Positions 40,920-54,810 of a stretch of 64,000 nucleotides of DNA are shown piece by piece. The notes below the pieces were generated by a model that worked only from the letters and a program-made list of their open reading frames with translations, was not told where the DNA came from and did not search any database. Origin of the DNA: Ananas comosus (taxonomy: Eukaryota > Streptophyta > Magnoliopsida > Poales > Bromeliaceae); the NCBI RefSeq assembly GCF_001540865.1, contig NC_033628.1, forward strand, positions 2,286,379 to 2,350,378, in the 5' to 3' direction. Made by a program: the position numbers and the translations under genes. Every line of letters starts with the position of its first letter. Position 1 is the first letter of the stretch.

Positions 40920-42120
40920 TTTTTTTTTTTTTCTTTTTCTTTACGGAAAACTAATGGTGTAGATAAGGTGTTCGATGAAATGCTTCAGTCAAAATCCACA
41001 TTTTTTACACTTCTATTTGGTATTTTGAACTCGTGGGCGTTCATTTCACAGTTGTGCTGTGTAGCCTTTATTAGAAAATACTTAATATTTTATATAATTT
41101 ATAAGTAAAACCGCATAGAACTTAATATGAAAATACCCCACCTTATAAAAATTTAATTTTACTATCAACTTTTCTATTTATTTGATGAGAACTAGTTAGT
41201 AAGTAAGTAAGTAAGTAAGTAAGCGGCACACAAACTTTAAAATTTAAACATTTTTTATTTTAATAAATTTATAGCTGTAAAAATTACATAAGGTGTATTA
41301 ATTAAATATGTAGACATAAACGATATATTGAAATTTTAAATTAAAGTATTGGTAACTTACTCGAATCAAATAAATTGAAATAATAATTTGTCATGCTTTT
41401 TCCAAAAAACCAAACACCATCGTTGCGTGCATGCAATTGTAGCTGGTGAGTGACCAAAGTTTAGTTAGTTAATTCATGAATTATTAAAAATCCGAACAAA
41501 ACAGTCCATATGTGATTTATTCTCAAAAATTCGAAATAAAACGTGAATTTTTGGGTTAGATTTATTATTCGCGAAAATTTGCGTAAGCCGAACTATTCGG
41601 CCAAAAAAAATGCACAAAATTTTTAGATAAAATCCCTTTCCAAATTATTACCGAATTATTCGCAAATTATTGAAAAACTTCATAAATTTTCAATATACGT
41701 GGATTGTGAAAAAGATGAAGATAAAGATGACAGTGAAATTTATTATTGCTTTTTTTTGCTTTATCTACTTTATTTTGTAAATATCTATTTTTATATTCTT
41801 AAGAATTTATAACTATATATACTAATAGTATAAATTTAGAGAAAAAATTTAGTTTAATGGCCGATTTTTTTATCCCAAATTTTTAATTAGCGAACGTATA
41901 ATTTTCATATAAATCGCGTATTCGAATAATTGACGAATTTATTTTTTAAGTCGTATTTTTTAACCAATTTAAAGATTGAGATACGAATTTTATTCCGATT
42001 TTGGCTGAATCCGAATTAACTAACTATAAACCAAACTCACCATTCGGAGCGGAGCCGAGCCCGAAAGTTTCGGGTCAAAGTTTCTTGATCCGAAGTCCGA
42101 ACCCGATCAAGCCGGTTCGT
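40920..42120. other. AT-rich spacer between divergent genes
   Basis: Contains the upstream region of the minus-strand SWSAP1-like gene, an (AAGT)7-type microsatellite at about 41195-41223, and otherwise AT-rich DNA without a gene. From about 42040 the GC content rises toward the PRP39 leader. Confidence 0.5.
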
Positions 42121-42169
42121 CCTGATGTGGATATTAGCCGTCGGATCTGATCTAAACGGCCGTAATGGC

Positions 42170-42476
42170 TTTCTTTTCAACTGTGCCCTAAACCCCAAAT
42201 TTCCAAATCGCCTCGACCTTTTTTCGGCCTCTTCCTCCTCCTCCTCCTCGAACCTCTCACTCTCTCCATCGACCCCCTCTTCTGGTACTTTCCTTTCCCC
42301 TCTCTTTATCCTCTCCTCTCCTCTCCTCTCCTCTCCGTTACCCTAATCGATTCCTACGAACCTCTCCACCGACGCTTTTGGAGCTAGGGTTTCTCGCTCC
42401 GCCGCGGGTGTCGAATTATACGGCGAGGGCGAGATCGGCGTCCTCTGCGGGAACCTTTTCCTCCGTCGTACGAAGG
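42170..42476 (+). promoter_or_regulatory. Probable 5' untranslated first exon and promoter of PRP39
   Basis: A GC- and pyrimidine-rich island (TCTTCCTCCTCCTCCTCC, CTCTCCTCTCCTCTCC) with a GCTAGGGTTTCTCG telo-box-like motif at 42383 sits 2.2 kb upstream of the PRP39 ATG. A donor such as GAAG|GTGTGCG at about 42476 could splice to the acceptor CTTTATTAG|GTTATTTGG at 44700, 15 bp before the ATG. The short ORFs in this island are not conserved-looking. The exon boundaries are an inference. Confidence 0.55.
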
Positions 42477-44715
42477 TGTGCGAATTTTTTAAGGGTTTTT
42501 TTGTGTTTAGATGATTGTATTTGGTCTGAAAGTGGAGCGGATAAATCTCATGCAGAAATTATTATGATTTTGATTGATTTTGTTGGCGATTTTTGTGTTC
42601 TTGTTGCTGAAATTGATGAAAGGTTTTTCGCCTTTTTGGAGTTTGATCCTGGGGGATGCTCGTGATTAATGTTTCAGCGTGTATCTCTTGGATTAGATTT
42701 TGATAGGTTTATGGCGATTTTAGTGTTCTTTTGGCTGAAATCGATGAACAGGTTGCGCCTTTTTGGGCTTTGATCGCAGGGGACGCTCGTGATTAGTGTT
42801 TCGGTATTCTACAATTTTTTAGATGTTTGCTTCCTTGATCAATTGTGGACTTAGGTTAATTACAGAGAGTTAGATTGTTTTTGCAGTGTTGAAGTGATGA
42901 AACAATGCGGTATGGTGGCTGCATCTTAATGGCCTTTAGATATAAAACTTAATATGTGATCTCGCAATAAGTTTAGTTCCTGTTGGAAGCGGTTATAGGT
43001 TAAATTCTGGGAATCCAAAGTTGGACCATTTATCTACTTCATGTGCTGAATTGAAACTTAAATACTCACCTTTAGGTTCAGAGATCAGCATAAATTAAAA
43101 GAATGAATGAATATGGAATGTTTTGGATACTAGGTTTTTGTGTCTTCTGTTTACATTGCCTATGATGAATGAGCGGATCTTAGAATTAATGATAATATAT
43201 TTAACTTGTATGGGTCTGCCAATCAGTCATATTAGTTGATCCAGCAATTGTTTGGAGAATAGGCTAATGACATTCATATATATGTTGAATGTTGTTAGCT
43301 CACCCAGAAATTCCAAAATTATTTCAGTTGTTGAGCCAATCATCTTATATTTTCTCAAATCAGCTAATTTGAAACTAATATTTTGATTGATGATTCAGTT
43401 GTACATTTTTAATGGTTGCGTGGTAATATATTTGACTTATTATTGTATAAAATGATTATCTTTCTTTTATCTTTGTTATCTTTTTCTTTCCTATTCATTC
43501 AGGTTTTATAGGTTACATAAAATATTAATATAGTCTTTTGTTATATTAAGCCATGTTCCCTAACACATCTTTTATTTATTTGTTTTCAAATTCAAATTCA
43601 TAATATTCTGGCTGGTGGTTTCTCCTTGCTATTGTTGGCTATCTACATACTCTTCTTTTCTGAAAAAAACAAAGTGGAAAATTTTTTTTGGGGGCTTTTT
43701 ATTGCCAAAAAAACAATATAGATGTTTTGAGTATGCTGTTTCTATGATCTAATTGCATAAAATTTTTTCTTTTATCTGATTACATAAGATTTGAGTTAAA
43801 GACCAAGAAAATTGTAAATGGTGCCAAAGGAAGTCTATCTTTATTTTACCACATATTCTTGTTTTATTTACTCTTTTTCACTTGGATTCACTTGATCTGC
43901 AAATTCTTTGGTTGATTGTTCATCTCTTATCACATTATTTGTATTTTTGTTGGCACACATATTACTCAAATCTGGTGGCTTGTTATCAATTTCTTATCGC
44001 TAACACTAGTTTAAATTGGTACGAACTTGAATTTCGATAATCAATTTTGAATTATCATATTGTAAAGTTCTCATGAACTGTAATAGGATCTTTCTTTGAT
44101 CCATGTAGTTGTACTCTATGCATTGTTTTTTGACATGATGAAAGAGCTAGTATGATATTCTTTTTCTTGTACCGCCTGCTCTTGGAATCAGTTCAAAGTG
44201 AAAAGATAATTAGCTAAATTATTTCTGCTTCTTTTGACCGTGCCTCTACCATGTAAAATTTTCTGGCAAGTGGATGATTAAATGTTCTGCTTAGGTGCCT
44301 AGCTGAGAATGATGGAAAATGCATTATGTTACTGCTAATAAAAGCTATTTCAATTGTTTATGGCCTCTACTGTCTGCCTGTCTATCTCAAATCATGCTCG
44401 TTTTCTCTGATTTTCAGAAAAATAATTTATCTTTGTTGTTATCTGCATCCCTTCTACTTGAATCATTAAAATAATATAATCTTTATAATCCTTTTATTGT
44501 GCCTTTTCCTTAGCTGTGCTGTCTGAGTATAACTGAAGAGGGTCTCGAGTTTGTTGATAATTCAAGTCTGATAGCCGAGGACTGTACTTTGCAACCCTTG
44601 TACTATGAAATGATTACACATCTCTTATGAAGTCCATTTCCACTTCTACTATGTTAAATTAAATTCTTTGTATGTTGCTACTCTTTCTTTTGCTTTATTA
44701 GGTTATTTGGATATA

Positions 44716-47700
44716 ATGGAAGATAGTCAATTCGTGGTTCCTCCAGCAGTAGCTTCTACAGACTATCCATCCACTGGTCAATTGCCTGCTGGATATGCAG
44801 CCTCCAATCCAGACGCTACTGCTGCTGGTGGAGAAGCTGATCCTGCATCTTCTGCAGCTGCTGTTTATGCTTCAGTGGATAACACAAATCCTGAAGCAAA
44901 AATTGAAATTCAAAATTCAGGCTCTGTTGCACAGGAAGCCACATATGGTATGGCTTCGGAGTCTGAAAATGATAATGAGGCTTCTGGAGCTGGTCAAAAC
45001 ATTGGAAGCCAAGACACCACTGCTAGTACGTACCCAGTTGATTACAGTTCTTTGAACGGAACTGCTGCTGATGTGGCAAGTTATCAATCTACTGGAGTTA
45101 CCGAGAATGGAGTTTTGACAAATGATGCAAGTGGTCAAGTTCTTGGGCAACCATACGAGGATGGTATTGGAATTTCGTGCTATTTCCAATGAGCTATTAT
45201 TGGTTCTTGTCTGCTTATTCTTCACGATTATTGTTTTCATGTTGATGTAATTTTCCCAATTTTCTTTTTGCAGCGGCATATTCTCCTGAAGAGGAGAGAT
45301 TGTGGAATATGGTTAGAGTAAATTGTTTAGACTTCAATGCTTGGACAGCCCTTATTGAAGAAACAGAGAAAGTTGCAGAGGTATGATCTGGTTTCCTTAG
45401 TTTGTTGATCTTACTGTATTTATCTTCAACTTCAAAATTTTGTTTTCTGAATGTTTAGAATATTCTTGAACGAACTTACTGATCACGTCATTGGATTGGC
45501 AGATACTTTAGTTCTTGGCGTCTCAGCCTAATATCTTTCACTTATCTTTAACTACTGGAGGTTGAATTTGTGTGTCTTTAAAGCATTTATAGACTAAATC
45601 ATTTGGTCCGGCAGATACTTTAGTATTTTTACTCTCCTCCATTTTCTAAATTGTGGATATTTTCTTCTTTCCCTCCTAACCTTTAAACTACTAAAAATTC
45701 ACCCTCTTTATTATCTGAAGCATCTAGTTGATGTACTATTTGGATATGTTCTTTAGATTCTCACTTATTCTGTTATTATAGATTTTGCCTGTAATGCCTA
45801 TCCAATAGTTAAAACAAGAGCTGGAGATAACTGTGAATATCTATGTCTAGTTCTCAACCTATCGTTAAGTAATTGTGATGCAAGTCTGCAGTCTGGATGT
45901 ATCTCTGTATGGAAGAGGAAGATAAAACATGGCTTTAAAGTTTAAAATTCACTTGGCTTCATCTTACATGAATCCAATGAACGTGGGGCTGCCTTCTGAA
46001 GAAGGCAGTATAGTTGATCACACTAAAGCATTAATCGTGTGGAGGGAATGAATAATATGACTGAGTCGCTATCAAATTTATTTGTCCACATAGTGTTTTT
46101 AATACTTATATCACTTAATCATTTTTTTCACCTTTCTTTATGAAATATTTGTTATTCACGTCTTGGTTTGTGCTAACATGTTTGTCTTAATCTTTTCCTT
46201 GCAGAATAACATTATAAAGATTAGAAAAGTCTATGATTCATTTTTAGTTGAATTCCCTCTATGTTTTGGCTACTGGAAAAAATATGCTGATCATGAAGGG
46301 CGTCTTGATAGCGTGGAAAAGGTTGTGGAGGTTTATGAAAGGGCTGTTCTGGCAGTGACCTACTCAGTGGAAATATGGGTTAACTATTGTCAGTTTGCCA
46401 TATCAACATACGAGGATCCAGATGTCATTAGAAGGTAACACATATTCAGTTCATTTTCTGCTATACTTCCCATTGATCTTCTTTTGTAATGATAGGTTAG
46501 TCATGGTTTTTACATATTCTAACCACATTTTGCATGAATGGACAGTGATAACCATATGCATGGAGAAAAGGTTTGATGGGAATGCACTTTAGAAAAAAAA
46601 ATCTTTTCTAATGTGCCTACCCTTGTTTTCATCTATATTGTGTAGCTCTATTCAATTCTTTTAGCTTTTCTCTTTCATCATTTTGGCCTCTGTGTATGCC
46701 CTCCTTTTCTTATCTCCGAAAGGTCCCGTAGAAAACTTGTAGTCCATGAGTTACTGCTACCTTTACTTTGAGGCTATCATGGGTACATCGTTAATCAAAA
46801 TGCTGCTCAGGAGACTACGCTGAATTATGGGCTAAGATGGCCCTTTTCCTCCTCCATTCCAAGGGCATAGTATGATTTTATCTGGAAGGTAAATGCAGTG
46901 TATTTGTGCCAACTTTGGAAGTGTCATCTGCTATTAGAAAAAAATTAAGACTTGTCATCTTAATACTCGATTTGCAACACGCTTGTGAGTACTGGGCACG
47001 TGCAATAACCTCTTTACATGCTTTTTCGTCCTTCAGGCTGTTTGAACGAGGTTTGGCATATGTAGGGACAGATTATCGATCAGATCTGTTGTGGGATGAG
47101 TACATTAGATATGAAGAGTCTCATCAGGCATGGAGTCATCTTGCGATGATTTATACAAGAATACTTGAGCATCCGATACAACAGCTTGATCGCTATTTTA
47201 ATTGGTATGCATTCTTTTTGTTTGCTTTTTCTTTCTTTGCATCCATTAGAATTCTAGTAGAGCAATCAACGGAGAATTACTTAAGTCATAGCTCTCTGAC
47301 ATTGAATCCTTAGATCTATTCATGGTTTTAGTTGTAAGGCACACCCAGGCTCAAGGGCTCTTGGAGTCTGCGCACAAGGCACAAGGTGCACTATGTACAT
47401 GCCTGAGGAAAAAGAGGGGTGCATTTACCCACTTATTATTTTTGTTAAAATACTCACTAGAAGACCTATACAACCACTATAAACAAATAACTAGTAAGAT
47501 TCAGAAAAATGATATCATGTTAAATTGAATCATAACAATAAACAATTAACAAATCAGTCTAGTGATGCAATTTGATATAAATGCTAAAATATTGACCAAA
47601 CGCTTATTTTAGTTATGTATGCAAACATCTGAAATTTGCAATCAAGGTTTGTAAAACCTTGTTCATAAACATCCAAAACTCCCTCGCAAAATCCAAAATC

Positions 47701-50700
47701 TGTATCCAGGCAGGAATGTCTAATCAGCATCTTGTGCCTCGGCCGAGGTGTACACCTAGGACAAGGTGCCTGGATTGGAGCCTTGATCCTAGGTCTCTCG
47801 GTATGTGCTTGAGAAACGCTTTTCCTGTGTTTTTATCTGGGGCAATGACCATGTTCAGGCTGAACTTTTCTTTCATATTATTGTTTCAGCCTTTATGCTG
47901 GCATCAGTGATCTATTATTCGTTACCTTACACACTTCCGTAAGCTTATTTGCTATTAGCTAAATGTACTAATGTTTTTCCACAATGATACTAAATTTGTG
48001 ATTTCATTTTGAATTGGTCGGGGGAAATAGCTGGGTTCCTATATAAGGTGCTTTAGATAAATTATGGTTGATTGATCATAACAAGTCATCTGCTATGTTG
48101 TGTATGTTGTATTATTTACTGTAGCAAGCACTCCACGGTATATACTGTAATCCTCTCCCACATCCCCCAGTGGTCATTTGACTTCTTTTATCACTTGAAT
48201 CGGAGCGTGTAAGTAGTTGAAGGAGCATGAATTGAGTTTGACTTTGACATAAAGGCGAAGTGTATCCCAAATCATCAAGCTATCTGTTACTTCTCATGCC
48301 TATTAGTGTTCTCACTTTGATGTGTCTATCTTCATTTATCTGGGAGTCCTTATGCTTGTACTCCATGTTACCATCTGCACCTTAGTGATAATGTGGCAAT
48401 GGACACGAATAATAAAGTAGTTGTAGGCTCAATTGCGTGTGCATATGTAATAGCAGACTTTTTGAAGCTATCCTGGGTCAACCTTTGAAATCTTATTGTT
48501 TCATTCAATTTTCTTCTTCTTTACATAACAGTTTCAAAGACTTGGCTGCTACTCGACCTTTGTCAGAAATAAGAACTGCCGAAGAAGCTGCTTTGTTGTC
48601 TGCCACAACAGAGAATGATGGCCAACAAGGTCTTGAGGGCGAGGTTCGTTCTGATGGTGTAGAACAGTCTCCTAAACCCGTAAGTGCAGGTTTAACAGAA
48701 GCAGAGGAGTTGGAGAAGTATATTGCAATTAGGGAAGAGATGTATAAGAAAGCTAAAGAGTACGATTCTAAGATCGTTGGTTTTGAAACAGCTATAAGAA
48801 GGCCATACTTCCATGTCAGGCCACTTGATGACTCAGAGCTTGAAAACTGGCAGAACTATCTTGATTTTATAGAGAGGGGAGATGACTTTAATAAGGTACG
48901 CGGTTGACTTTATTTTTTAATTTTCTTATGTTGCTTTGAGACTTTTCGTTAATGTCTTTCACTTTATGTTGGCTGCATTCTATGCTTTAATGGCTAGTAT
49001 GTTCGATGACGCTACATTGTAAAATGGGATAATGAACTGACGATAGAGCGTGGGCATGTTGTTTGGTTTCTATGAGGCTAAGTATTTCAAACCCTTATTT
49101 GTCAATGGACATTCTGGGTTCCGCATACATGTTGTGCCAATATCTGTTTTTTTTGAAATTCGAATCTCATATATGCAGGTGTTTGCTTATTGCTTACCAC
49201 TTAACCAGTTAACCATCTATCTATCAGGCAAGGATGGTCCCTCCTTTCATATTGAGGGGCCTCCCTAATCAGCTAATGGAGTACTTCTTGTGAACTTCTC
49301 TTTGTTGGAATATTAATTTTTTTTACTTGCTTGATTCTTTGTCTTTTTCCCTTTTCTACTTCTTAACATTGTGATTGTTTCAGGTTGTCAAATTGTATGA
49401 AAGATGTCTAATTGCATGTGCTAATTATCCCGAGTTTTGGATCCGCTATGTGTTATGTATGGAGGCTAGTGGAAGCATGGAGCTTGCTAATAATGCTCTT
49501 GCTCGTGCCACTCAAGTTTTTGTGAAGGTATGAATTAGACCTAGAACCACGCATGCATGTTTATTGTTATCTTCGAAAGTAATAATATGCTAATGGTGAT
49601 ATCCAACATTTTTCTGGTTTTTCTGAAAAATAAGACATGAAGTATTTGCTCTACAGCAAGAGTAGTTTTTTATTGATATCTTCCTTACTGTTATTGCCTT
49701 AACATGAAGTCTTTGTTTCTTGTACATGGCTTCTTCTTTAGTTTGTTTACAAACATTGTGTTATCCTTGGTGTTTTATTTTCACATCCATGTGTTCGTAA
49801 AGCACACACTCAGTACTAGCACCGACAAACCAACCACCCCTCTCCCATCTTTGACAAATCAAAGAGAGAGGGTTCTGTATCAAACATAACTGACTTGGAG
49901 ATTAGAGGATCTGTATGAAAAGAAAGCTTCCGGCAGAGGAAAATTTAGAGGCTCTTAAGCTTGTCAAGAAAAAGAAAGAGGGATTTAGAAAAGAATAACA
50001 TGGAAAAAAAAACTTTTATAATTTTCTCCAGATTGTGTGCCAACTCTCTTTATTTGTCATTGTATAGTTCGCAGACAAAGAGCACATAATGGAAAATCTG
50101 TTACTGTAGTTATCCAAATAGTGGTGCTTGTATAAGTTAAATAAGAAAAGATTGAGGAAGTTGCAAATATATTAGTGAACACAAAATTCAATCTCCATAG
50201 GTCCAAAATGCTAGGTTTTCTTTGTTCTTGGTGAATAGCACTAAGTGCAGCAATTTGCTGTTCTTGTGCTAATGCGTAGTCTTTGCTTTGCATAGCTGCC
50301 CTTGTCTGAATGTGGGTTTCAGGTCACTTATATTTATCCTTTGTTGTTATTTCCCCATATACATGATTAAGTTCTAATCATTGTGTTTTTTTTAATCTAT
50401 TATTTTTTAGTACAAGGCATGTTAACATTTTGTATATACTTTTTCTAAACAGAAACAGCCAGAGATTCACCTTTTTGCTGCCAGATTCAAGGAACTAAGT
50501 GGAGATGTTTCAGGAGCACGTGAAGTATATCAGTTTCTATACTCTGAAGGATCTCCTGGGCTGCTAGAAGCCCTTGTGAAGCATGCGAATATGGAATATC
50601 GTCAGGTACCTCTCAATATTACTTTAAATTCTGCTCATATCTTTGCATCAAGTTTTACTCTAATTTTTATCTGAATTTGCAGGGAGAGAAAGAAGCTGCC

Positions 50701-53700
50701 TTTTCTGTTTATGAAAAGGCTATTGCTGCTGAACAGGAAAAAGAGCAGAGCCATCTTTTGCCTATGCTTATTATTCAGTACTCTCGATTTGTATATTTGG
50801 TACGGTATACATTTTATTGTCATTGGTTGTTGAAAAAGTCACAGTAACTCTTTGATTATATTTTCATAGTATATTTATTATAGCTTGATCGCTAGGCTCA
50901 AACATATGCACCCCCACCCCCACCCACCCCAAAAACAACCCACAACACACGTGCATACAAAAATAGAAAAAATCAAATACTCTCGACTAGGTGCTATTCT
51001 TAAACTTTGTGCTTCCTTCCCTTTAGCATACTGCTAAACATCTCTTGAGCCACCTAGTTGTCATTCATAGTTAACTTACTAAATTTATTTACTTTTAAAA
51101 AGAAATTTTGTGACTTTAGAAATTTTCTTACTTCTATACTATTTTTGTTTACAAGGAATTTGGTTCGTCTACTGAATTTTATTCAAAAACATACCACCCG
51201 CAGCGAATTGAGTTACTGTATTCACGGTGTCTTTTGATCCTAGTTTATTTAAGATGTCTTCTCTATTGTACTCTTTAATGAAATTTATGGCTTCGCTCTT
51301 TTTTGCTATACTCCTCTAGGTTGCTGGTGATCTGGAAAAGGCAAGGGGAATATTATCTGGATCCTTGGGTCACCTGCAACTGTCAAGACCTGTTCTTGAG
51401 GTTTGTTTTGAAATTCAGCTGATAATTTCCCCCTTTTTCCATTTGTGATTCTTTAGTTGTCTATTTTTAACCTAGTCATTTGATATTTGTAGGCTGTGAT
51501 TCATCTAGAGTCAATTCATCCATCTCCTAAGCATGTTGAGTCTGTAGATTCATTGGTGGAGAAGTTCATTACACCTGATGCTGAAAATCCCAACGTGACT
51601 GCAAGCACGAGCGACAGAGAAGAGATATCTTCGATATTCCTGGAGGTAAAAGTTTGAAAATCTGTTTCATATATCTGTTAAATTTCATTGGTTGTCATGA
51701 CATCTAGTGAATACTCTGTACCATTTGTTTGTGTCATGGAAAATGTAAGAAACTATGGATTTTCTGTTTCCCGTTATCTTCTTGGTGTAGTAGAGTATGG
51801 AATCCATGGAATGTCTTTATGTTCAATTTCACAATAGCTTTTCGCCGGAAGTTTTTGCAGCGTCTATAATATCTTCTCATTGTGAAATAGCAGAAAGAAT
51901 GGTTGAAGCTGAGGGACATTTTTTGTTTTTCTCTTGGTTCCACTCAAATATAACTGAATCTAGTTAGTATGGAGAGGGTAATATGAGGTGGATGGTCTCA
52001 AGGAGTTGACATGCGGTGATATTATTGGATTATTATGATCTTTGATTTGGCTTGTAGAATGGTCATTGTTTAGAACTGGAGTTAATATATCATTTTCACA
52101 TATAAAATTCACTGTGATTCTGAAGAAAATATAACTTTAGTTATCTGTCATCAATGCCAGCATCTAGGTTTATTAAAATTCTATGAATATGATTTATAAT
52201 TTTTAGGTGCCATACTTTTTTACTTTAAGATTATAAAATTATTGTAGAATACTTTTGTTTTTGATGATCTCTATTGAGTTTCCAAAGTACTTTTGTCGAG
52301 GAGGAAAATTCAATGGAACAAATAAGCTGCTAATTTTTTTTTGGTTTTATTCAATGTAGTTCCCTTCGTTGTATAAATTATACAGTGTTGTTACTTCATC
52401 CTGACTTATTCCATGATATCTGTTACAATTTAAAGGGATAAGATTCTATGTTCTTCATTAGAGGATCACATGATTTGAAAATGCTCTAGCTCTTTTAGAA
52501 CCTGTTCACTAATACAAGTTGCAACTGTCTCGCAGTTTTTGGATCTGTTTGGAGATGCTCAATCTATCAAGAAGGCTGAGAATCGGCATTCTATACTTTT
52601 CTTGCGTCACAGGCCTGCATTAGTATCAAGGAAACGAAGTGCTGACGATACCTTTGCCTCGGACAGGGCTAAAATGGCTAAGACTGGAGATGGAGGGCAA
52701 TCAATTATGGGAGCCTACCCAAATGCTCAGAGCCAGTGGCCCAGTGGTTATGGTCAAAAGGCTCCAGCCTGGCCTCCGACTTCCCAAGCACAAGGGCAGC
52801 AATGGAGTACTGGATATGCACCACAGGTACGATTGTTGTTCAAATTCAGTTATGATGTTTCTTTTTGTGTACTTTTTAGTTGGATATAATGTAAAATACT
52901 TTTTTCTTCATTGTAGCAAACCTCTTTAACTGTAATTATGACACAAATATTGATGAATAATCTTACTAAATTTGCTGTAGCACTTGTTTTTCGTTATAAT
53001 AAAGTAGTTTTAGCATAGTGACACCCAGGTTTAATCAGGCTTATACAAATAATATTTGGATTTCATTTTTGGTTTCTTACTCATTTTACATGTATTGACA
53101 TTTCTCATTTGTGACACAATTATGCAGGCTGGTTATGCTGCATATGGAGGTTATGCTAATTATGGTCAACCAGTGCCTCAGCCAGCTCCTCAGGCTGCCA
53201 CTTACAGTGCTTATCCTGCAACATACCCTACCCAGGTACTAAAGTCTCTCAATATTTTTGGTAAACGAGTGGGAGATGCATTTTTGTTGAACAATTGGCC
53301 CCATTGATGGAAGCTTAACAGCCTCATATATGGATAAGCTGTTTAAATTTCTAGTGAGCCTACATATCCATCACATTTGCTTTTGGCACTTTAATCTAGT
53401 TGGCTTCTTGTTGAGTGTTGTCTAGGTCCACCCACCCCAGGCACACATAAGCCCAAGGATGATAATGAAATCCATTCAACTTAAAAGCTTCGGCCTATTG
53501 GATCTAGGCCCACTAGTAATCTAGTATATATCAACCTTTTACTCTCCCATGGTAAGGTGTCAAGTGGAAGTGCAGTGATGTATGCAGCTGAGACATCCTA
53601 ACAGACCGAGAGTAATTTTCTGATGAGAGACATGTGATGTATGCAGCTGAGTCATTATGATAGGTGTCAAGTGGAAGTGCAGTGATGTATGCAGCTGAAT

Positions 53701-54810
53701 CATCCTAGCAGACCGAGAGTAATTATCTGATGAGAGACTCACATATGAACTCTTAAGGAGCTTCCTTTTTTACATGTGAACTAATCAAACTCTCCCTCAA
53801 CTCCTCTTTGAATTCAAATCTTTTACACTCGAAGCATTGCACCAAGTTGTTTTTCAGCTCTTCTCTAAGACATACTTTTCAAGCTCTTTTATGAGTCACC
53901 AAGGACCCTTTATCAGAGTCCATATACTTTAACCTGCGCTACTCGGGAATTCATCTGAGCCCATGCAATTGGATTGCGCTTCTTGAGCTCGACTATTTTA
54001 AATGCAATAACCGTTTGAACCCATGCACCTGACCCGTGCCTCTGGGGTCCCTTTTTTTTTAGTGTACTGAACTAGTTTATCGCGTTACCATGACTTCCAC
54101 GAACCCGTCATGTTTTGTAAGAGCCACTAACTTAATCGAACCAAACCACTTAGATGAGTAGCTCAGGATTTTCAAACCATCGGCCCGGATACCACTTGTT
54201 AGGAAGTTCTCGGCCCAATTAGGCTCACGAGTCCAAAGACGTGACATATCTAATGCAAGAACTAGTTCAACCTAAAAGCTTAAGACTATTAGGTTTAGGC
54301 CCGTTAGAATATATCCACTCTTAACTTATCCAATGTCGGACCATTCACATGTGAACTCTTAACATGTGTGACCTTTGTTTCATATCTTACTTAATTACTA
54401 TATATGTTTCTTCTTCAAATTTGCAACTCGTTTCTTATAGTAAAAACATTATAAAAGGTGACTGCATGTCATTAGACCCTGTTAGAAATAGACCCTGTTG
54501 GAAGCAACTTGCAGAGAATTGTTTTATTTGGTTCTTTAATATGTGCTTATTTACTGCTTAAAAATGTTGACGTCAGAATTTTTGCTTATCCTATATGGTG
54601 TGCTCGAGCTGTTTTGTCCATTTTGTGTTTATTTTTAACACGTCTTTGTTTGCCTCCTCCTGGGTTTGATAGGCTTATGCACCACAACCTGCAGCAGCAG
54701 CAGCCGCAGCAGCGACAGTGGCAGCAACAGCAGCAGTGGCTGCAGCTTACCCTCAGCAGCCTGTGGCGTCAGCAGCGGCGGCTCAGCCGTATTATGGCAC
54801 GTATTATTAG
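44716..54810 (+). CDS. PRP39: Pre-mRNA-processing factor 39 (PRP39), HAT-repeat U1 snRNP-associated splicing factor
   Basis: Thirteen coding exons give 833 residues: 44716-45163, 45274-45380, 46205-46434, 47037-47204, 48532-48895, 49384-49527, 50453-50605, 50683-50799, 51320-51400, 51493-51645, 52536-52826, 53128-53235 and 54673-54810. The frame closes at every junction. Residues 1-150 are a disordered, Ala/Ser/Asn-rich acidic leader. From about 152 ([21 protein letters not shown]) to about 690 there are half-a-TPR repeats, with the family segments [62 protein letters not shown] and [20 protein letters not shown]. Residues about 700-833 are Gln/Gly/Tyr/Pro-rich, ending in a poly-Ala stretch and PYYGTYY. 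PRP39 helps recruit U1 snRNP to 5' splice sites in the nucleus; in Arabidopsis PRP39-1 also affects flowering time. Intron 4 and intron 12 hold repeats. The first in-frame ATG after an acceptor 15 bp upstream was chosen. Confidence 0.96.
47337..47795. repeat. Palindromic 'AAGGCACACC..GGTGTACACCTAGG' repeat in PRP39 intron 4
   Basis: The left end GTAAGGCACACCCAGGCTCA and right end GGCCGAGGTGTACACCTAGG then ACAAGGTGCC are loosely inverted, with CAAGGTGCA internal words. This kind of GGCGCC/CCTAGGC-rich repeat is common in plant introns and is probably a decayed hAT-like element. Borders are approximate. Confidence 0.45.
53416..54364 (-). mobile_element. TRIM-like miniature LTR retrotransposon in PRP39 intron 12
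   Basis: The right LTR (54197-54364, 168 bp) starts TGTTAGGAAGTTCTCGGCCC and ends GTGAACTCTTAACA. Its homologue on the left (53416 to about 53757) shares TTCAACTTAAAAGCTTCGGCCTATTGGATCTAGGCCC-type text and ends CATATGAACTCTTAA, but is expanded by an internal tandem duplication. Beside the right LTR the minus strand reads GTGGTATCCGGGCC, a near match to the initiator-Met tRNA primer site (TGGTATCAGAGC). Next to the left LTR the minus strand has a purine tract (AAAAAAGGAAGCTCC). The internal region is about 440 bp with no coding capacity. This structure fits a TRIM on the minus strand, read antisense to PRP39. Confidence 0.7.
53555..53745. repeat. ~107-bp tandem duplication inside the left LTR of the TRIM
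   Basis: GGTGTCAAGTGGAAGTGCAG, continuing TGATGTATGCAGCTGA and CAGACCGAGAGTAATT, occurs at about 53557 and again at about 53662; a partial third (TGATGTATGCAGCTGAGTCA) lies between. Confidence 0.8.

Noticed and set aside
42378..42665. A 95-codon ORF in the PRP39 leader region as a separate gene
   Set aside because: No family resemblance. It spans a likely exon-intron boundary and the codon composition changes abruptly at about 42480.
53416..54364. A Cassandra-type TRIM carrying 5S rRNA promoter sequence in its LTR
   Set aside because: I looked for 5S internal promoter words in the LTR-like ends and did not find them, so only a generic TRIM-like call is made.
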